Origin: Candidatus Peregrinibacteria bacterium GW2011_GWF2_43_17
GTDB taxonomy: Bacteria > Patescibacteriota > Gracilibacteria > UBA1369 > UBA12470
Direction: 5' to 3'
DNA: 64,000 nucleotides
Assembly (NCBI GenBank): GCA_000999315.1
Contig: LCFW01000005.1
Location: 25,458 to 89,457, forward strand
The notes under the pieces: model-generated
Told to the model about the DNA's origin: nothing
What the model saw: the letters and a program-made list of their open reading frames with translations, nothing else
Database searches by the model: none
Program-made: the position numbers and the translations under genes
Shown: positions 8,495-16,947 of the stretch, one piece after another
Position numbering within the stretch: position 1 is the first letter of the stretch
How the letters are laid out: every line of letters starts with the position of its first letter

Positions 8495-9387
8495 TTAATT
8501 TTATGTAAAATTGCGGAAATAAAACTTACTCCCGGCCACGGCACGATTTTCATCAACGAGACGACCATTTTCACCATAAATCCAGTATCCAAATTTCTAA
8601 AATCATCATCGCCCCTATAATAAATCGGCATCTCCTCGCCTCCAAATCTGCTTTTGAAAAACGCATGCGTACTCCCTTTCAAACTGCTTCCGAAATCAAC
8701 TTCGTTTAACTTAGTCTCGCAAGCCCTCTTGATCGCGAACGCATACAACGCGTTATTCACTCCGAAATTGGAAAACTTTTCATTCGAACAGTTTCCCCAA
8801 ACATGCATCCGCCCGTTATAAACAAACGTCAGCAACCCTCCTATAAATCGCCCGTCATACTCCGCCAAATACAGCTCCATCTTGTTGGCAAAAAGCTTCT
8901 TCAATTCGTGAAAAGCGCGCAAAGGTAACGGCACCCTTCCGAGCCTGAGTATTGTCCGCACATACAGACGATAATATCCATCCAAATGTTTGTAATCGTT
9001 CTCGAATTTGAAAACCTGAATCCCTTCTCTTTGCGCCCTATGAATCATATTGCGGTGTTTCTGATGCACGGTGTTTTTTAAAATATCTTCATACGTGCTA
9101 CCAGCAACCTTTAACGAAAAAGTACAAAATGGCGACACCTTAAACCCGGGCAATTTTTTTACTGAAAAAACTTCAACACCATCGGGTATTTTAATTTTCC
9201 CAAGAGGCCCGCAATAATCCGCGAGCGGCAAAGATTTTTTATTGAAAATCGGCAAAAGTCCGTCTTTCGTCATGATCCCTTCGTCTTTTCCGCGAAAAAT
9301 TTTTCCCAAAAAAATCATCCACTCGTATTTGTGGAAAATCGTGCCGTCGTGTTCTACCGAAAATTTATTCCAACCTTCAGATAACAT
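8491..9387 (-). CDS. FemAB/GNAT-like acyl- or aminoacyltransferase
   Basis: A protein of about 298 residues started at the ATG at 9387 (the longer form begins with TTG). It resembles the FemAB/GNAT_6 family: an N-terminal half-GNAT domain, the HQKHRNMIHRAQREGI stretch typical of FemAB-like proteins, and a C-terminal GNAT core with ELYLAEYDGRFIGGLLTF and the FGSSLKGSTHAFFKSRFGG segment. Such enzymes transfer amino acids to peptidoglycan, or acyl groups in exopolysaccharide systems. It sits between a GT4 gene and an aminotransferase-like gene with short overlaps, so modification of an amino sugar is an attractive but untested role. Confidence 0.72.
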   Translation of the reverse strand: MLSEGWNKFSVEHDGTIFHKYEWMIFLGKIFRGKDEGIMTKDGLLPIFNKKSLPLADYCGPLGKIKIPDGVEVFSVKKLPGFKVSPFCTFSLKVAGSTYEDILKNTVHQKHRNMIHRAQREGIQVFKFENDYKHLDGYYRLYVRTILRLGRVPLPLRAFHELKKLFANKMELYLAEYDGRFIGGLLTFVYNGRMHVWGNCSNEKFSNFGVNNALYAFAIKRACETKLNEVDFGSSLKGSTHAFFKSRFGGEEMPIYYRGDDDFRNLDTGFMVKMVVSLMKIVPWPGVSFISAILHKIK

Positions 9388-10384
9388 TTGCAAGCTTGTT
9401 TAAAACTCTCGGATGCAAAGGCAAATTTATCACCGTTCGTGTCAAAATAGAAGCGTGCGGACATCCGTGCGTCTCCGCATTATACCAAAGCCTGTCTGCA
9501 AAAACTCCGGCTCGTCGCAGATGCAATAAAATCAAATCCCTTGCGGCGAAATCATCTTTCCTTAATCTGATTGAAAAATTACACGGCACAGACCCCTCCG
9601 GCATCTCTTGCATATAAAAATATTCGCAAAAACCTTTTTTCAAAAATTGTTCCTTGAGTTGATAATAGATGCGCAAATTTCTATCGGGGTCGAGACGGTT
9701 CTTTGTCACTTCGTAAAGCCCGCTGATTATCCTCGGGGCTTTTGCCACATCCATTCTTTCCTCATCGTCAAAGTCGGAAATGGGAATGCTCTTCCTGGCT
9801 CTTACAAAATTCAAAACACCTCTTTCGGCACCGCGAAGTCGTATTAAACAATCTCTAAAATCATTAAAAGAAAACTTCTCTTGTTTTATCGCGCCATAAG
9901 CCGAAAGCAGATCTTCGTTTTTCGAAACGACAAAACCTCCTCTCAAGTTAGGAAGCTGTTTATACATGCTGTACAAGCCGTAATCGCCCTCAAGATCCTT
10001 TGTTAAAAAGTGCGCGCAATCTTCGATAATCAAGACCTTGCCGTTCTTTATTTTAGGCAACGTTTTTCTCGCTCCGAAAGTATGACAAAGAAGAATGGCC
10101 CCGACGTCATCAAGATCGTCGGGCATTATTTTCAGATTGAAAGTTTCCATGTCGCAATCGGCGAATTTCACCGAAAACCCGTTCCGTTTCACCACTTCCG
10201 GCACCGTCGGACATATAAATGCCGGCACCAAAATCCTCCTCTTTTTAATTTCGGAAAGGCGGCTGTGTTTCAAAAGAAAATCCAGCCCCGATCGGAGCAG
10301 GTTGAAGTCATATCCATACCTTTTTCGAAAAAAAGCGCGAGGAAAGTCGGGGATCCTGAATGCAGGCAGATTGTCTATGTACAT
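9377..10384 (-). CDS. DegT/DnrJ/EryC1-like PLP aminotransferase
   Basis: A 335-residue fold-type I PLP protein. Recognisable parts are ILVPAFICPTVPEVVKRNGF near the N-terminus, the cofactor aspartate strand LIIEDCAH, and SMYKQLPNLRGGFV, where the Lys fits the Schiff-base position of sugar aminotransferases. The C-terminal small domain is present. The start ATG lies inside the last codons of the upstream GT4-deacetylase gene (10-bp overlap). Family members convert ketosugars to aminosugars. Together with the FemAB-like acyltransferase and deacetylase next to it, this suggests an acylated aminosugar in a surface glycan. Confidence 0.75.
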   Translation of the reverse strand: MYIDNLPAFRIPDFPRAFFRKRYGYDFNLLRSGLDFLLKHSRLSEIKKRRILVPAFICPTVPEVVKRNGFSVKFADCDMETFNLKIMPDDLDDVGAILLCHTFGARKTLPKIKNGKVLIIEDCAHFLTKDLEGDYGLYSMYKQLPNLRGGFVVSKNEDLLSAYGAIKQEKFSFNDFRDCLIRLRGAERGVLNFVRARKSIPISDFDDEERMDVAKAPRIISGLYEVTKNRLDPDRNLRIYYQLKEQFLKKGFCEYFYMQEMPEGSVPCNFSIRLRKDDFAARDLILLHLRRAGVFADRLWYNAETHGCPHASILTRTVINLPLHPRVLNKLANVI

Positions 10385-12522
10385 ATTATATTGGTGACCA
10401 ACGATTCAAACGTAGTGAATTTCAACTTAAACTTCTCTCTCAGGTTGTAAAGTTTCATCGCGAGCTTGGTGTAATTTTCGCCACCGCAATAAGATGACAA
10501 ATCAGAGCTTTCAAACTCCCAAGAGTGCATCAAAAATACAAGATGAGGCTTAACATTATGCCTTTTTTGAACAAGCAAAATCCTCATAATGACATCTTCC
10601 AACTCCTCGTCTTTCAAGTTTACCAAATAATATAAATTCAAAACCCAATAAAGCGAAACCGGCACAACCAATGCGCGTCTTTGGAAATGCGGGAGAGGAT
10701 CGAAACTTACCGGAACTCCCTTTATACCGCAAACTTCGTAAGGCAACGGAGCCGTCATCCCGAAATCACGCCCTCTGTGCGAAGCGAAAGACGAATCGTA
10801 TTTGAATCCGAATTCCGAAAGCATTTTTATCGTCTCGTGTGAAGCGGACATATTCGGCGCACGAAAGCTCAAAGGTTTTCGCAACCCCGCCTCCGAAAAA
10901 TTCTTCAGAATCTGATCCAAAAACAAAGCTTTTTCCGACCTGGTCGTCGGTCTGTCGTCCAAGAACCATTTAACTCCGCTCCAAAGTTCATGGAACATCC
11001 CATGTACGCCTATTTCATGTCCGCTCGCCTCGAAACTTTTCAGGGTATCGGCGAGATGAGGAACGAGATCTCCTTGCACGAAAAGCGTGGATTTGAACTC
11101 TTGTTGTTCGGAAAAATTTTTAAAACTGTCGAAAAACTTACCGCAAGTATGAAGTGTCGGCCGAATATCGCCATCGTCGTTGTTTGATCCGAAATTGTTT
11201 TCGACATCAACGGTGATAGAGCAAAGAATCGGCTCATCGATCGTAATTTTCCGAATTGCCATTTTGGTCATGCTCAAATGTCTCATCGCTTGCCCCCAGA
11301 ATCTGTGCGGCAGTCGCGGTTCGCGCAAAAGATCTCGCCATTTCGTGATTGCCGGTACGCCCTTAAGCCTCATATAAACTCTGGAATAAACATCGAAAGT
11401 TTTTTGCGCGCAATTGTCCCAAGTGAGTCCGGACTCGCTAAGTATTATTCTGCTTGCCTCCCCCATTCTTTTGAGGTGCGGATTTTCAATCATCATCTCC
11501 AAATACTGTTTTATCTCGATATGGCTTCCCGGTTGCACCAAAAACCCGTTTACGTTTTCCTTCACGAGCTTATCGTTATCGCCGACTTGAGTTGCCAAAA
11601 TCGGCAACCCGCACGCACAAGCCTCCATCAACGTCAGAGATTGACCTTCGGAATAAGAGGGGAGAACGAATACATCGCAAGATTTATACTCCTTTATCAG
11701 ATCTTCACCTTCAAGCCTGCCCAAAAACTTCACAATCCTCGTTAAATGCAATTCCCTAACGATTTTTCTTAGTTTTTCTATCTCATACCCGTAACCGACC
11801 AAGTGCACTTCGATCTCTTTTTTGTACCCGTCTTTTGTAAGCGCATGTATTCCTTTCAGCAAAACCGGCACGCCTTTTATGGGATCAAAACGCCCGACAT
11901 ACAATATTCTCAAAATCCCGTCATTCGGTTTTTCAACCTCGACTTTATCATAAACCGATACATCGACACCGTTCGGTATGACAACCACATGCTTGTTTAC
12001 ATTTTTTAATTTCAAAAAATTCTCGGCAACGGTGATTTCTTGATCATATTTGATCTTTGTTAAAAGATCGCTCTCGACCTTGGCCGACAGTCCCGATTTT
12101 TTATGAAAAAGGCTGGTTCCATGTATCGAATAAATTACCGGCAATCCGCAAAGAAACCTCGCGAATCTCGCGGGATAAGAACTCAAAAAAGCATGAGCGT
12201 GTATCAAATCGAAATGTTCTTTTATATGAAGCCTCCTTATGAAAAACCCGGCAAAAACACACCAAGAAAGTCTGGCGAAAATGTTCTTGAATCCACTCGG
12301 CACTCCGACTCGATGCACCGTAAATTTCCCATCCATAAATATCTCGTTCCTCGGCATCCAAGGTTTGCCCTTCAGGAGAATATTTCTTGTTACAAGATGC
12401 ACTTCACATCCGTAATCCGTCACCAGTCTCCTTGAGAGTTCTTTGATATGTTGTTGCGCTCCGCCTATCAGCGGGTCCCAACTGTCTATCACCATACAAA
12501 TTTTCTTTGGTTTGATTAACAT
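10375..12522 (-). CDS. Fusion: GT4 glycosyltransferase + NodB-type polysaccharide deacetylase
   Basis: A 715-residue two-domain protein. Residues 1-390 are a GT4 glycosyltransferase (DSWDPLIGGAQQH near the start, HGTSLFHKKSG, and E292/E300 in SEGQSLTLMEACACG). Residues 431-715 are a carbohydrate esterase 4 domain with the expected motifs: catalytic Asp in TVDVE (D439), metal ligands in GVHGMFHE (H507, H511), and SFRAPN (R554), FDSSFA-like and LMHSWEF later. Metal ligands and catalytic residues look intact, so both domains are probably active. Adding a sugar and deacetylating the product in one polypeptide is unusual. It heads the leftward operon; a MITE-borne extended -10 lies about 140 bp upstream. 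Confidence 0.88.
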   Translation of the reverse strand: MLIKPKKICMVIDSWDPLIGGAQQHIKELSRRLVTDYGCEVHLVTRNILLKGKPWMPRNEIFMDGKFTVHRVGVPSGFKNIFARLSWCVFAGFFIRRLHIKEHFDLIHAHAFLSSYPARFARFLCGLPVIYSIHGTSLFHKKSGLSAKVESDLLTKIKYDQEITVAENFLKLKNVNKHVVVIPNGVDVSVYDKVEVEKPNDGILRILYVGRFDPIKGVPVLLKGIHALTKDGYKKEIEVHLVGYGYEIEKLRKIVRELHLTRIVKFLGRLEGEDLIKEYKSCDVFVLPSYSEGQSLTLMEACACGLPILATQVGDNDKLVKENVNGFLVQPGSHIEIKQYLEMMIENPHLKRMGEASRIILSESGLTWDNCAQKTFDVYSRVYMRLKGVPAITKWRDLLREPRLPHRFWGQAMRHLSMTKMAIRKITIDEPILCSITVDVENNFGSNNDDGDIRPTLHTCGKFFDSFKNFSEQQEFKSTLFVQGDLVPHLADTLKSFEASGHEIGVHGMFHELWSGVKWFLDDRPTTRSEKALFLDQILKNFSEAGLRKPLSFRAPNMSASHETIKMLSEFGFKYDSSFASHRGRDFGMTAPLPYEVCGIKGVPVSFDPLPHFQRRALVVPVSLYWVLNLYYLVNLKDEELEDVIMRILLVQKRHNVKPHLVFLMHSWEFESSDLSSYCGGENYTKLAMKLYNLREKFKLKFTTFESLVTNIICT

Positions 12523-12559
12523 TATTTTTTCGAGAAATATCGAAGGACATTCTACAACA

Positions 12560-12590
12560 CGCCGTCCGAAAATGGAATTTGAGGATGGCG
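12560..12590. repeat. Hairpin related to the one inside the MITE
   Basis: Arms CGCCGTCC (12560-12567) and GGATGGCG (12583-12590) pair across a 15-nt loop. The 31-nt unit matches the hairpin at 12691-12721 at 23 positions. Differences in the arms are compensatory (outer pair C-G versus G-C, second pair G-C versus A-T). Confidence 0.5.
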
Positions 12591-12659
12591 CATCCGGATA
12601 AGCGCACGGCTATAAAGTTGACGTACGAAAGAACATTCGGTGTAGGAGCTGTGCACACT

Positions 12660-12668
12660 ATTATAGCA
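12660..12668 (-). promoter_or_regulatory. Outward extended -10 in the left MITE end
   Basis: On the minus strand the bases read TGCTATAAT, an extended -10 motif, pointing toward the GT4-deacetylase gene that starts at 12522. No good -35 is visible. The leader would be about 130 nt and include the 12560-12590 hairpin. Confidence 0.35.
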
Positions 12669-12690
12669 TTTCCGCGTCACTCCTCCTCCA

Positions 12691-12721
12691 GACCGTCCGA
12701 CAATGAAATTGGAGGACGGTC
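12691..12721. repeat. Hairpin inside the MITE-like element
   Basis: Arms GACCGTCC (12691-12698) and GGACGGTC (12714-12721) form a perfect 8-bp stem with a 15-nt loop similar to that of the 12560-12590 hairpin. Confidence 0.55.
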
Positions 12722-12861
12722 CTAAACAAGCGAAGGATTGACGCGTAAAATGTTATTCTGTGCAACAGATAGCAAAAAGCATTGCAAACAATGCGTTTTC
12801 TTAAAAAAGTTCATTCTCGGACAGCCTGTTTCCAGTATCATTTCGTCGTCGTTCCTTGAAC

Positions 12862-12870
12862 TGCTATAAT
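12862..12870 (+). promoter_or_regulatory. Outward extended -10 in the right half of the MITE
   Basis: TGCTATAAT, an extended -10, points toward the GT2 gene whose ATG is at 12923. Initiation would give a leader of about 45 nt. The -35 region is weak (TTCGTC at 17 bp). Confidence 0.45.
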
Positions 12871-12922
12871 ATCTGCGATATTCCAATCGAAACCAATAGT
12901 GTGCACAGCTCCTAATGAATAT

Positions 12923-13837
12923 ATGAAATCTTTTAGAAATAAAAACTCACTCCTCGCAGTCGTTCTGATAGGCTACAACAGCTTGAAATTTCTCGCGTCA
13001 TGTATCGAATCCATTAAAAAACAGACTCTTTTTAAGAAAGACCTCCTCGACATAATTTTCATAGATAATCTCTCACACGACGATTCTGCGAAATTCGTAC
13101 TGGAGAATTATCCGTTTGTCCGCGTATATCAAAATCACTTCAATTTCGGATACGCCGGAGCCGCAAATCAAGGAATAGATCTGACAAGCGCGCCGTATGT
13201 AAACATAATTAACCCGGATATCATTCTCGAAAAAGATTTTTATGAAAAAATCATTAAAGCGATTTCACAAAACAAAGCTATAAGTTCCGCCACGGGCAAA
13301 CTTTTGAAATACGACTTTGAGGCGAACAAAAAAACAAACATCATAGATTCGACGGGATTATTGTTTCATGCGACAACGATAATCACAGACAGGGGGCAGG
13401 GCGAAATAGATAAAAAACAGTACGACAAATCGCACGAAGTATGGGGTGTTTCGGGTGCCTGCCCGATTTATCGCAGAGACGCGCTTCTCAAGATAAAAAA
13501 TGGCGACGACTTTTTCGATTCGCGATTTTTCATGTACAAGGAAGACACGGATCTCGCGTGGAGATTTAACAAGCAAGGACTTAGAGCGATATATGTGCCG
13601 TCCGCGGTTGCGTATCACGGAAGAGGAACAGGTGTGGAAACGGGATTTTTCAACAAGAGAAAAGCGCTTTCGCGATTTCAAAGAATTTATTCTTTCAGAA
13701 ATCACCAATTGATGCTCAAGAAGAATCTTACTTTGAAAGATTTTGCAAAACATCCGCTTGCAATAACCGCATTTGAAACGGCAAGCGTGATTAACGCTAT
13801 CCGCGAAGGCGTATTTTTTAAATCTTTTAAAATATAG
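12923..13837 (+). CDS. GT2-family glycosyltransferase
   Basis: A 304-residue GT-A fold enzyme. The N-terminus LLAVVLIGYNSLKFLASCIESI is the usual GT2 donor strand; IIFIDNLSHDDS and NPDIIL correspond to the conserved Asp motifs, and the segment FFMYKEDTDLAWRFNKQGLR is the typical (E/D)DxxLxxR acceptor region. It resembles rhamnosyltransferase-like GT2 proteins. The ATG at 12923 is preferred over an in-frame GTG at 12899 that lies inside the MITE inverted repeat. It is followed by a small membrane protein gene after 6 bp. The target glycan is unknown. Confidence 0.85.
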   Translation: MKSFRNKNSLLAVVLIGYNSLKFLASCIESIKKQTLFKKDLLDIIFIDNLSHDDSAKFVLENYPFVRVYQNHFNFGYAGAANQGIDLTSAPYVNIINPDIILEKDFYEKIIKAISQNKAISSATGKLLKYDFEANKKTNIIDSTGLLFHATTIITDRGQGEIDKKQYDKSHEVWGVSGACPIYRRDALLKIKNGDDFFDSRFFMYKEDTDLAWRFNKQGLRAIYVPSAVAYHGRGTGVETGFFNKRKALSRFQRIYSFRNHQLMLKKNLTLKDFAKHPLAITAFETASVINAIREGVFFKSFKI

Positions 13838-13843
13838 TCAACA

Positions 13844-14107
13844 ATGAGTTTTCTTAAAAAAGTTTATTCGGCGGCACTGTTAATCGTATTAACGGGTCTG
13901 TTTTATGTGTACGTGGTTAGGCACGGAGGATTTTCCGAAACGAAGTTGGTCAACATGTCGTACGTATGGGTTCCATGCGCCGTGTTCGGCATAACGGGAT
14001 TTCTGACGATCAAAGGAAAACATTCTCTTGTGAAAGCGATTACTTGCGCCGTTTTGAGCATCGTATTGCTGGGAGTTTTCTTTATCGAAATTTGGCCCCT
14101 GTTGTAA
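13844..14107 (+). CDS. Small membrane protein with three predicted TM segments
   Basis: An 87-residue hydrophobic protein with three probable membrane helices (about residues 7-25, 38-57 and 66-86) and no recognisable motif. It lies 6 bp downstream of the GT2 gene and ends 2 bp before the convergent DUF1385 gene. Function unknown; co-expression with the glycosyltransferase is likely. Confidence 0.6.
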   Translation: MSFLKKVYSAALLIVLTGLFYVYVVRHGGFSETKLVNMSYVWVPCAVFGITGFLTIKGKHSLVKAITCAVLSIVLLGVFFIEIWPLL

Positions 14108-14109
14108 CT

Positions 14110-15039
14110 TCAAAACCTTTCCAGCTCCAAGCACCTCTTAAGCGAACACAGCGCAACTTCCAGCTGTTTCTCGTCCGGCTCTCTTGTCGTGATTTTCTGG
14201 AACCAAAGACCGGGCGCGATAATCGCTTTCATGAAAAAAGTATCTTTGTGTTTGGCGCTTAACTTCAAAGCCTCATAAGAAACCCCCGCTATTAACGGGA
14301 GCAAAGCGACTCTGCTTGCAAATTTATCAATAAAATTATCGGCGGTCGGGACAACGGTATAAATCAAAATACTTATCAAAATCACTAGCAATATGAAACT
14401 CGTTCCGCACCTTGGGTGAAACCTTGTTTGCTTTGTTGCGGAATCCGGAGTCAACGACTTGTCGAGCTCGTACGCCCAGATGGATTTATGCTCCGCACCG
14501 TGATACATGAAAACCCTTTTTATATCGGGCAAAAGTGAAATCAAAACGAGGTATGCCAAGAAAAACGAGGTCTTTATTACGCCGTCGACAATGTTGAAAA
14601 TCAAATAATTTTCATCCAGAAACGGAAATCGAGAACTCAAAAACTCGGTTATCCCGAGGGGCAAGAATTTGAATAAAAATATCGCGAAACCGAAAACCAA
14701 AATCATATAAATCGTATAGCCGACAACGGACAGGATTTCTTTCCACAACGGGCGATCGGTCGCCTCCACATGCTCCTTTTCTCCGGCAATATATTCCGCA
14801 TTCGAAACATTTAAAGACTTGATGCCGATATACATTGATTCAAATAAGTTCACGAGACCTCTCAAAACGGGGAGCCCTAAAATTTTATATTTTTTTGTTA
14901 AACTCTTGAACTCAAATTCGCGAGTCTTTATTTTACCATCCTCTTTTCTGACCGAAACCACGAAATGATTCGGAGACCTCATCATTACCCCTTCTATCAC
15001 GGCTTGTCCGCCCACGGCGAAATCTATTTTTTTCTGCAT
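14110..15039 (-). CDS. DUF1385 family membrane protein
   Basis: A 309-residue protein from the ATG at 15039; a longer reading frame upstream runs through the divergent promoter region and is rejected. It begins FAVGGQAVIEGVMMRSP, the hallmark of DUF1385 proteins (YqhQ of Bacillus subtilis belongs here). It also contains the family stretch VFMYHGAEHKSIWAYE and HPRCGTSFILLV, with conserved His and Cys, and about four membrane segments. The biochemical role of the family is not established to my knowledge. It stands alone between convergent and divergent neighbours. Confidence 0.85.
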   Translation of the reverse strand: MQKKIDFAVGGQAVIEGVMMRSPNHFVVSVRKEDGKIKTREFEFKSLTKKYKILGLPVLRGLVNLFESMYIGIKSLNVSNAEYIAGEKEHVEATDRPLWKEILSVVGYTIYMILVFGFAIFLFKFLPLGITEFLSSRFPFLDENYLIFNIVDGVIKTSFFLAYLVLISLLPDIKRVFMYHGAEHKSIWAYELDKSLTPDSATKQTRFHPRCGTSFILLVILISILIYTVVPTADNFIDKFASRVALLPLIAGVSYEALKLSAKHKDTFFMKAIIAPGLWFQKITTREPDEKQLEVALCSLKRCLELERF

Positions 15040-15065
15040 AAAATTTGTTATTCGCTCCAACTGAT

Positions 15066-15094
15066 TTGCAGTCTTACAATAACTTCCATATAAT
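15066..15094 (+). promoter_or_regulatory. Sigma70-type promoter of the amidohydrolase gene
   Basis: TTGCAG (15066-15071), 17-bp spacer, TATAAT (15089-15094). The ATG at 15125 is 30 bp downstream. Confidence 0.6.
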
Positions 15095-15124
15095 CGCAAG
15101 TAGATTTTGTCAAAACAAACAACA

Positions 15125-16132
15125 ATGAGTAAAAAAATAAAATTCTTAAAAAAACCGATATTAAGCGTAGCATCGGTTGCCATAGTCGCGGTTTTGGCAT
15201 TTTTCGCCATCACACCCGGTAATAATTTGAATTCTCTGAACGACTCGGATTACAAAATCATAGACGTTCACGAAAATATAGATTCAATGGACCAAGCCGA
15301 CAAACTGGTCTCCGTCATGGATGCGGTTAATATCTCGCAAACCGTTTTGGTGGGGAGTCCCGAGGAGCTTTTAAACTATACCGGAGAACAAGGCTTCTCA
15401 AGCATCGAAGAAAACAACGAAGAAATTTTGAGCATAGCGAATGAATATGATGAAAGATTTTACGCTTTTTGTGCAATAGACCCGGATGATGCCGATAAAG
15501 TCGCAACGGCAAAAAAATGTATAGCCGAAGGCGGGACGGGATTGAAGCTCTACAACGGGCACACATTTTTCTACGAATATCCGTTAGACGACGATCGCCT
15601 CCTTCCTCTTTATAGATACGCCGAAGAAGAAGGGGTCCCAATGATGATACATGTGAATACGGCTTATTACTTGGATCAGTTTGAAGATGTGCTTACCCTT
15701 TATCCCGATTTACAAGTTGTTTGTCCGCATTTCTGTCTGTCTTCAAAAAATCCCGCACAGCTCGCATCGTTGTTTAACGATTTCCCGAATCTCTATGTTG
15801 ATATAAGTTTCGGCTATCAAGATTATCTTAAAGACGGCTTAACTCGAATTTCCGAAAACATCGACGTATTCAAAGATTTATTTAATAAATACGGTGATAG
15901 GTTCTTGTTTGGCACGGTGGCGGTAGTCACGAATGACGAAGAGAAAACCGAAGAATGGCTCGAAGAAACATATCGAACCTATAGAGATTTACTTGAAAAA
16001 GACATTTATACGACGGCTCGTGTTACAGACGAAGAAACGGGCGAGCTTGTTTTATTGAACGGGTTGGCCTTGAGTGCCGATGTTTTGGAAAAAATATATT
16101 CGGGGAACTGGGAGGGGATTATGACAAGATAG
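15125..16132 (+). CDS. Membrane-anchored amidohydrolase-like protein with altered metal site
   Basis: A 335-residue protein from the ATG at 15125 (a TTG 18 bp upstream is less likely). Residues about 8-30 form a signal anchor, so the catalytic part is extracytoplasmic. The rest is an amidohydrolase_2-type TIM barrel, with IHVNTAYY, VVCPHFCLSS and FLFGTVAVVTND at the usual strand ends. The canonical first metal motif DxHxH is changed to DVHEN, so the second His is missing. The remaining candidate ligands (His in IHVN and CPHF, Asp in TND) are present. It may use one metal or have a shifted function. Substrate unknown. Confidence 0.68.
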   Translation: MSKKIKFLKKPILSVASVAIVAVLAFFAITPGNNLNSLNDSDYKIIDVHENIDSMDQADKLVSVMDAVNISQTVLVGSPEELLNYTGEQGFSSIEENNEEILSIANEYDERFYAFCAIDPDDADKVATAKKCIAEGGTGLKLYNGHTFFYEYPLDDDRLLPLYRYAEEEGVPMMIHVNTAYYLDQFEDVLTLYPDLQVVCPHFCLSSKNPAQLASLFNDFPNLYVDISFGYQDYLKDGLTRISENIDVFKDLFNKYGDRFLFGTVAVVTNDEEKTEEWLEETYRTYRDLLEKDIYTTARVTDEETGELVLLNGLALSADVLEKIYSGNWEGIMTR

Positions 16133-16134
16133 AC

Positions 16135-16947
16135 TCATAATCTTCCGCTATCTCCCATCGTATACGGTATCTCCTCCGCCAAATCTTTCGCCGTGTAACA
16201 AAAATCTTTTCTCATCTTTAAATTATCTCCCGCTTTCCCCAGCAAAAACGCGCCCGATTGTGCGGCACTGAAAGGGCTTAACCCTTGAGCCATCAAGCCT
16301 CCGCATACTCCGGCCAAAACATCTCCGCTTCCTCCGACAGTCATTCCCGCATTACCGGTTTTATTTAGAGAAATTTCACCGTTAGAAGAGGCGATAGTAT
16401 CCGTCAAACCTTTTAATAAAATATTTATTGAATATTTTTTAGCGATTTTCGCAACATCTTCGGCATGAAAAAATCTTTCAAACTCGCCTTTATGAGGTGT
16501 TATTACAATATTCTCGTTTCCGCCTTCGCTAATCGCACCAATCGCATTCGAATCCAACACGAATTTATGATCGGATTTAATCAACTCTTTTACCGATTGT
16601 AAAAACTCTTTCCCGGGCTTGGATCCGGGCCCGATAATTACGCAGTCGGACTCTTTTATAAAATCTTCAATATTATTCAAAAATTCGGGTTTCAAGGAAT
16701 CTCCTTCGTATCCTCGAACTATAAATTCCGGGCAATAACTTCTTGCGACGGCGACATTACACTTTGGAACAAACAATCTCACGATATCGCAACCGGCATA
16801 CAAAGCGCCCATTGCGCAAAGAACATGTGCGCCGGAAAACTCACTATCTCCTCCTATAACAAGTACTCGGCCGTTTTCGCCTTTATGCGAGTCGGGTTTT
16901 CTGCGTGGGAGGAGGGGTTTGATGTTGGCGAGTGCGAGAGTTTTCAT
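16135..16947 (-). CDS. nnrD: ADP/ATP-dependent NAD(P)HX dehydratase
   Basis: A 270-residue ribokinase-fold protein of the YjeF C-terminal/NnrD family, which repairs hydrated NADH and NADPH. Diagnostic stretches are HKGENGRVLVIGGDSEFSGA near the N-terminus, VIIGPGSKPG, VITPHKGEFERF, and the anion-hole motif GNAGMTVGGSGDVLAG with its catalytic Asp. The epimerase half (NnrE) found in many bifunctional homologues is absent from this gene and from the window. The start overlaps the upstream gene by ATGA, so it is the last gene of the mscS operon. Confidence 0.87.
   Translation of the reverse strand: MKTLALANIKPLLPRRKPDSHKGENGRVLVIGGDSEFSGAHVLCAMGALYAGCDIVRLFVPKCNVAVARSYCPEFIVRGYEGDSLKPEFLNNIEDFIKESDCVIIGPGSKPGKEFLQSVKELIKSDHKFVLDSNAIGAISEGGNENIVITPHKGEFERFFHAEDVAKIAKKYSINILLKGLTDTIASSNGEISLNKTGNAGMTVGGSGDVLAGVCGGLMAQGLSPFSAAQSGAFLLGKAGDNLKMRKDFCYTAKDLAEEIPYTMGDSGRL

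Larger units (their letters stand above)
12643..12914. mobile_element. MITE-like element with 20-bp terminal inverted repeats
   Basis: A 272-bp noncoding element. The left end reads TAGGAGCTGTGCACACTATT and the right end is its perfect inverted repeat. TA dinucleotides at both extremities fit a TA target duplication of the IS630/Tc1 type, but no transposase is encoded. The interior carries a 31-nt hairpin (12691-12721), a 32-nt module (12833-12864) also found in the element at 63659-63840, and extended -10 boxes pointing out at each side. It sits exactly between two divergent glycan genes. Confidence 0.75.
12523..12922. other. 400-bp divergent spacer
   Basis: No gene is supported here. The stretch separates the GT4-deacetylase operon (leftward) from the GT2 gene (rightward). 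It holds a stand-alone 31-nt hairpin at 12560-12590 and a 272-bp MITE-like element at 12643-12914 that contains a related hairpin and outward-facing -10 boxes. Confidence 0.7.

Noticed and set aside
12899..12922. GTG start that would extend the GT2 glycosyltransferase into the MITE
   Set aside because: The extra eight residues come from the MITE inverted repeat and are not part of the conserved GT2 N-terminus; the ATG at 12923 is sufficient.
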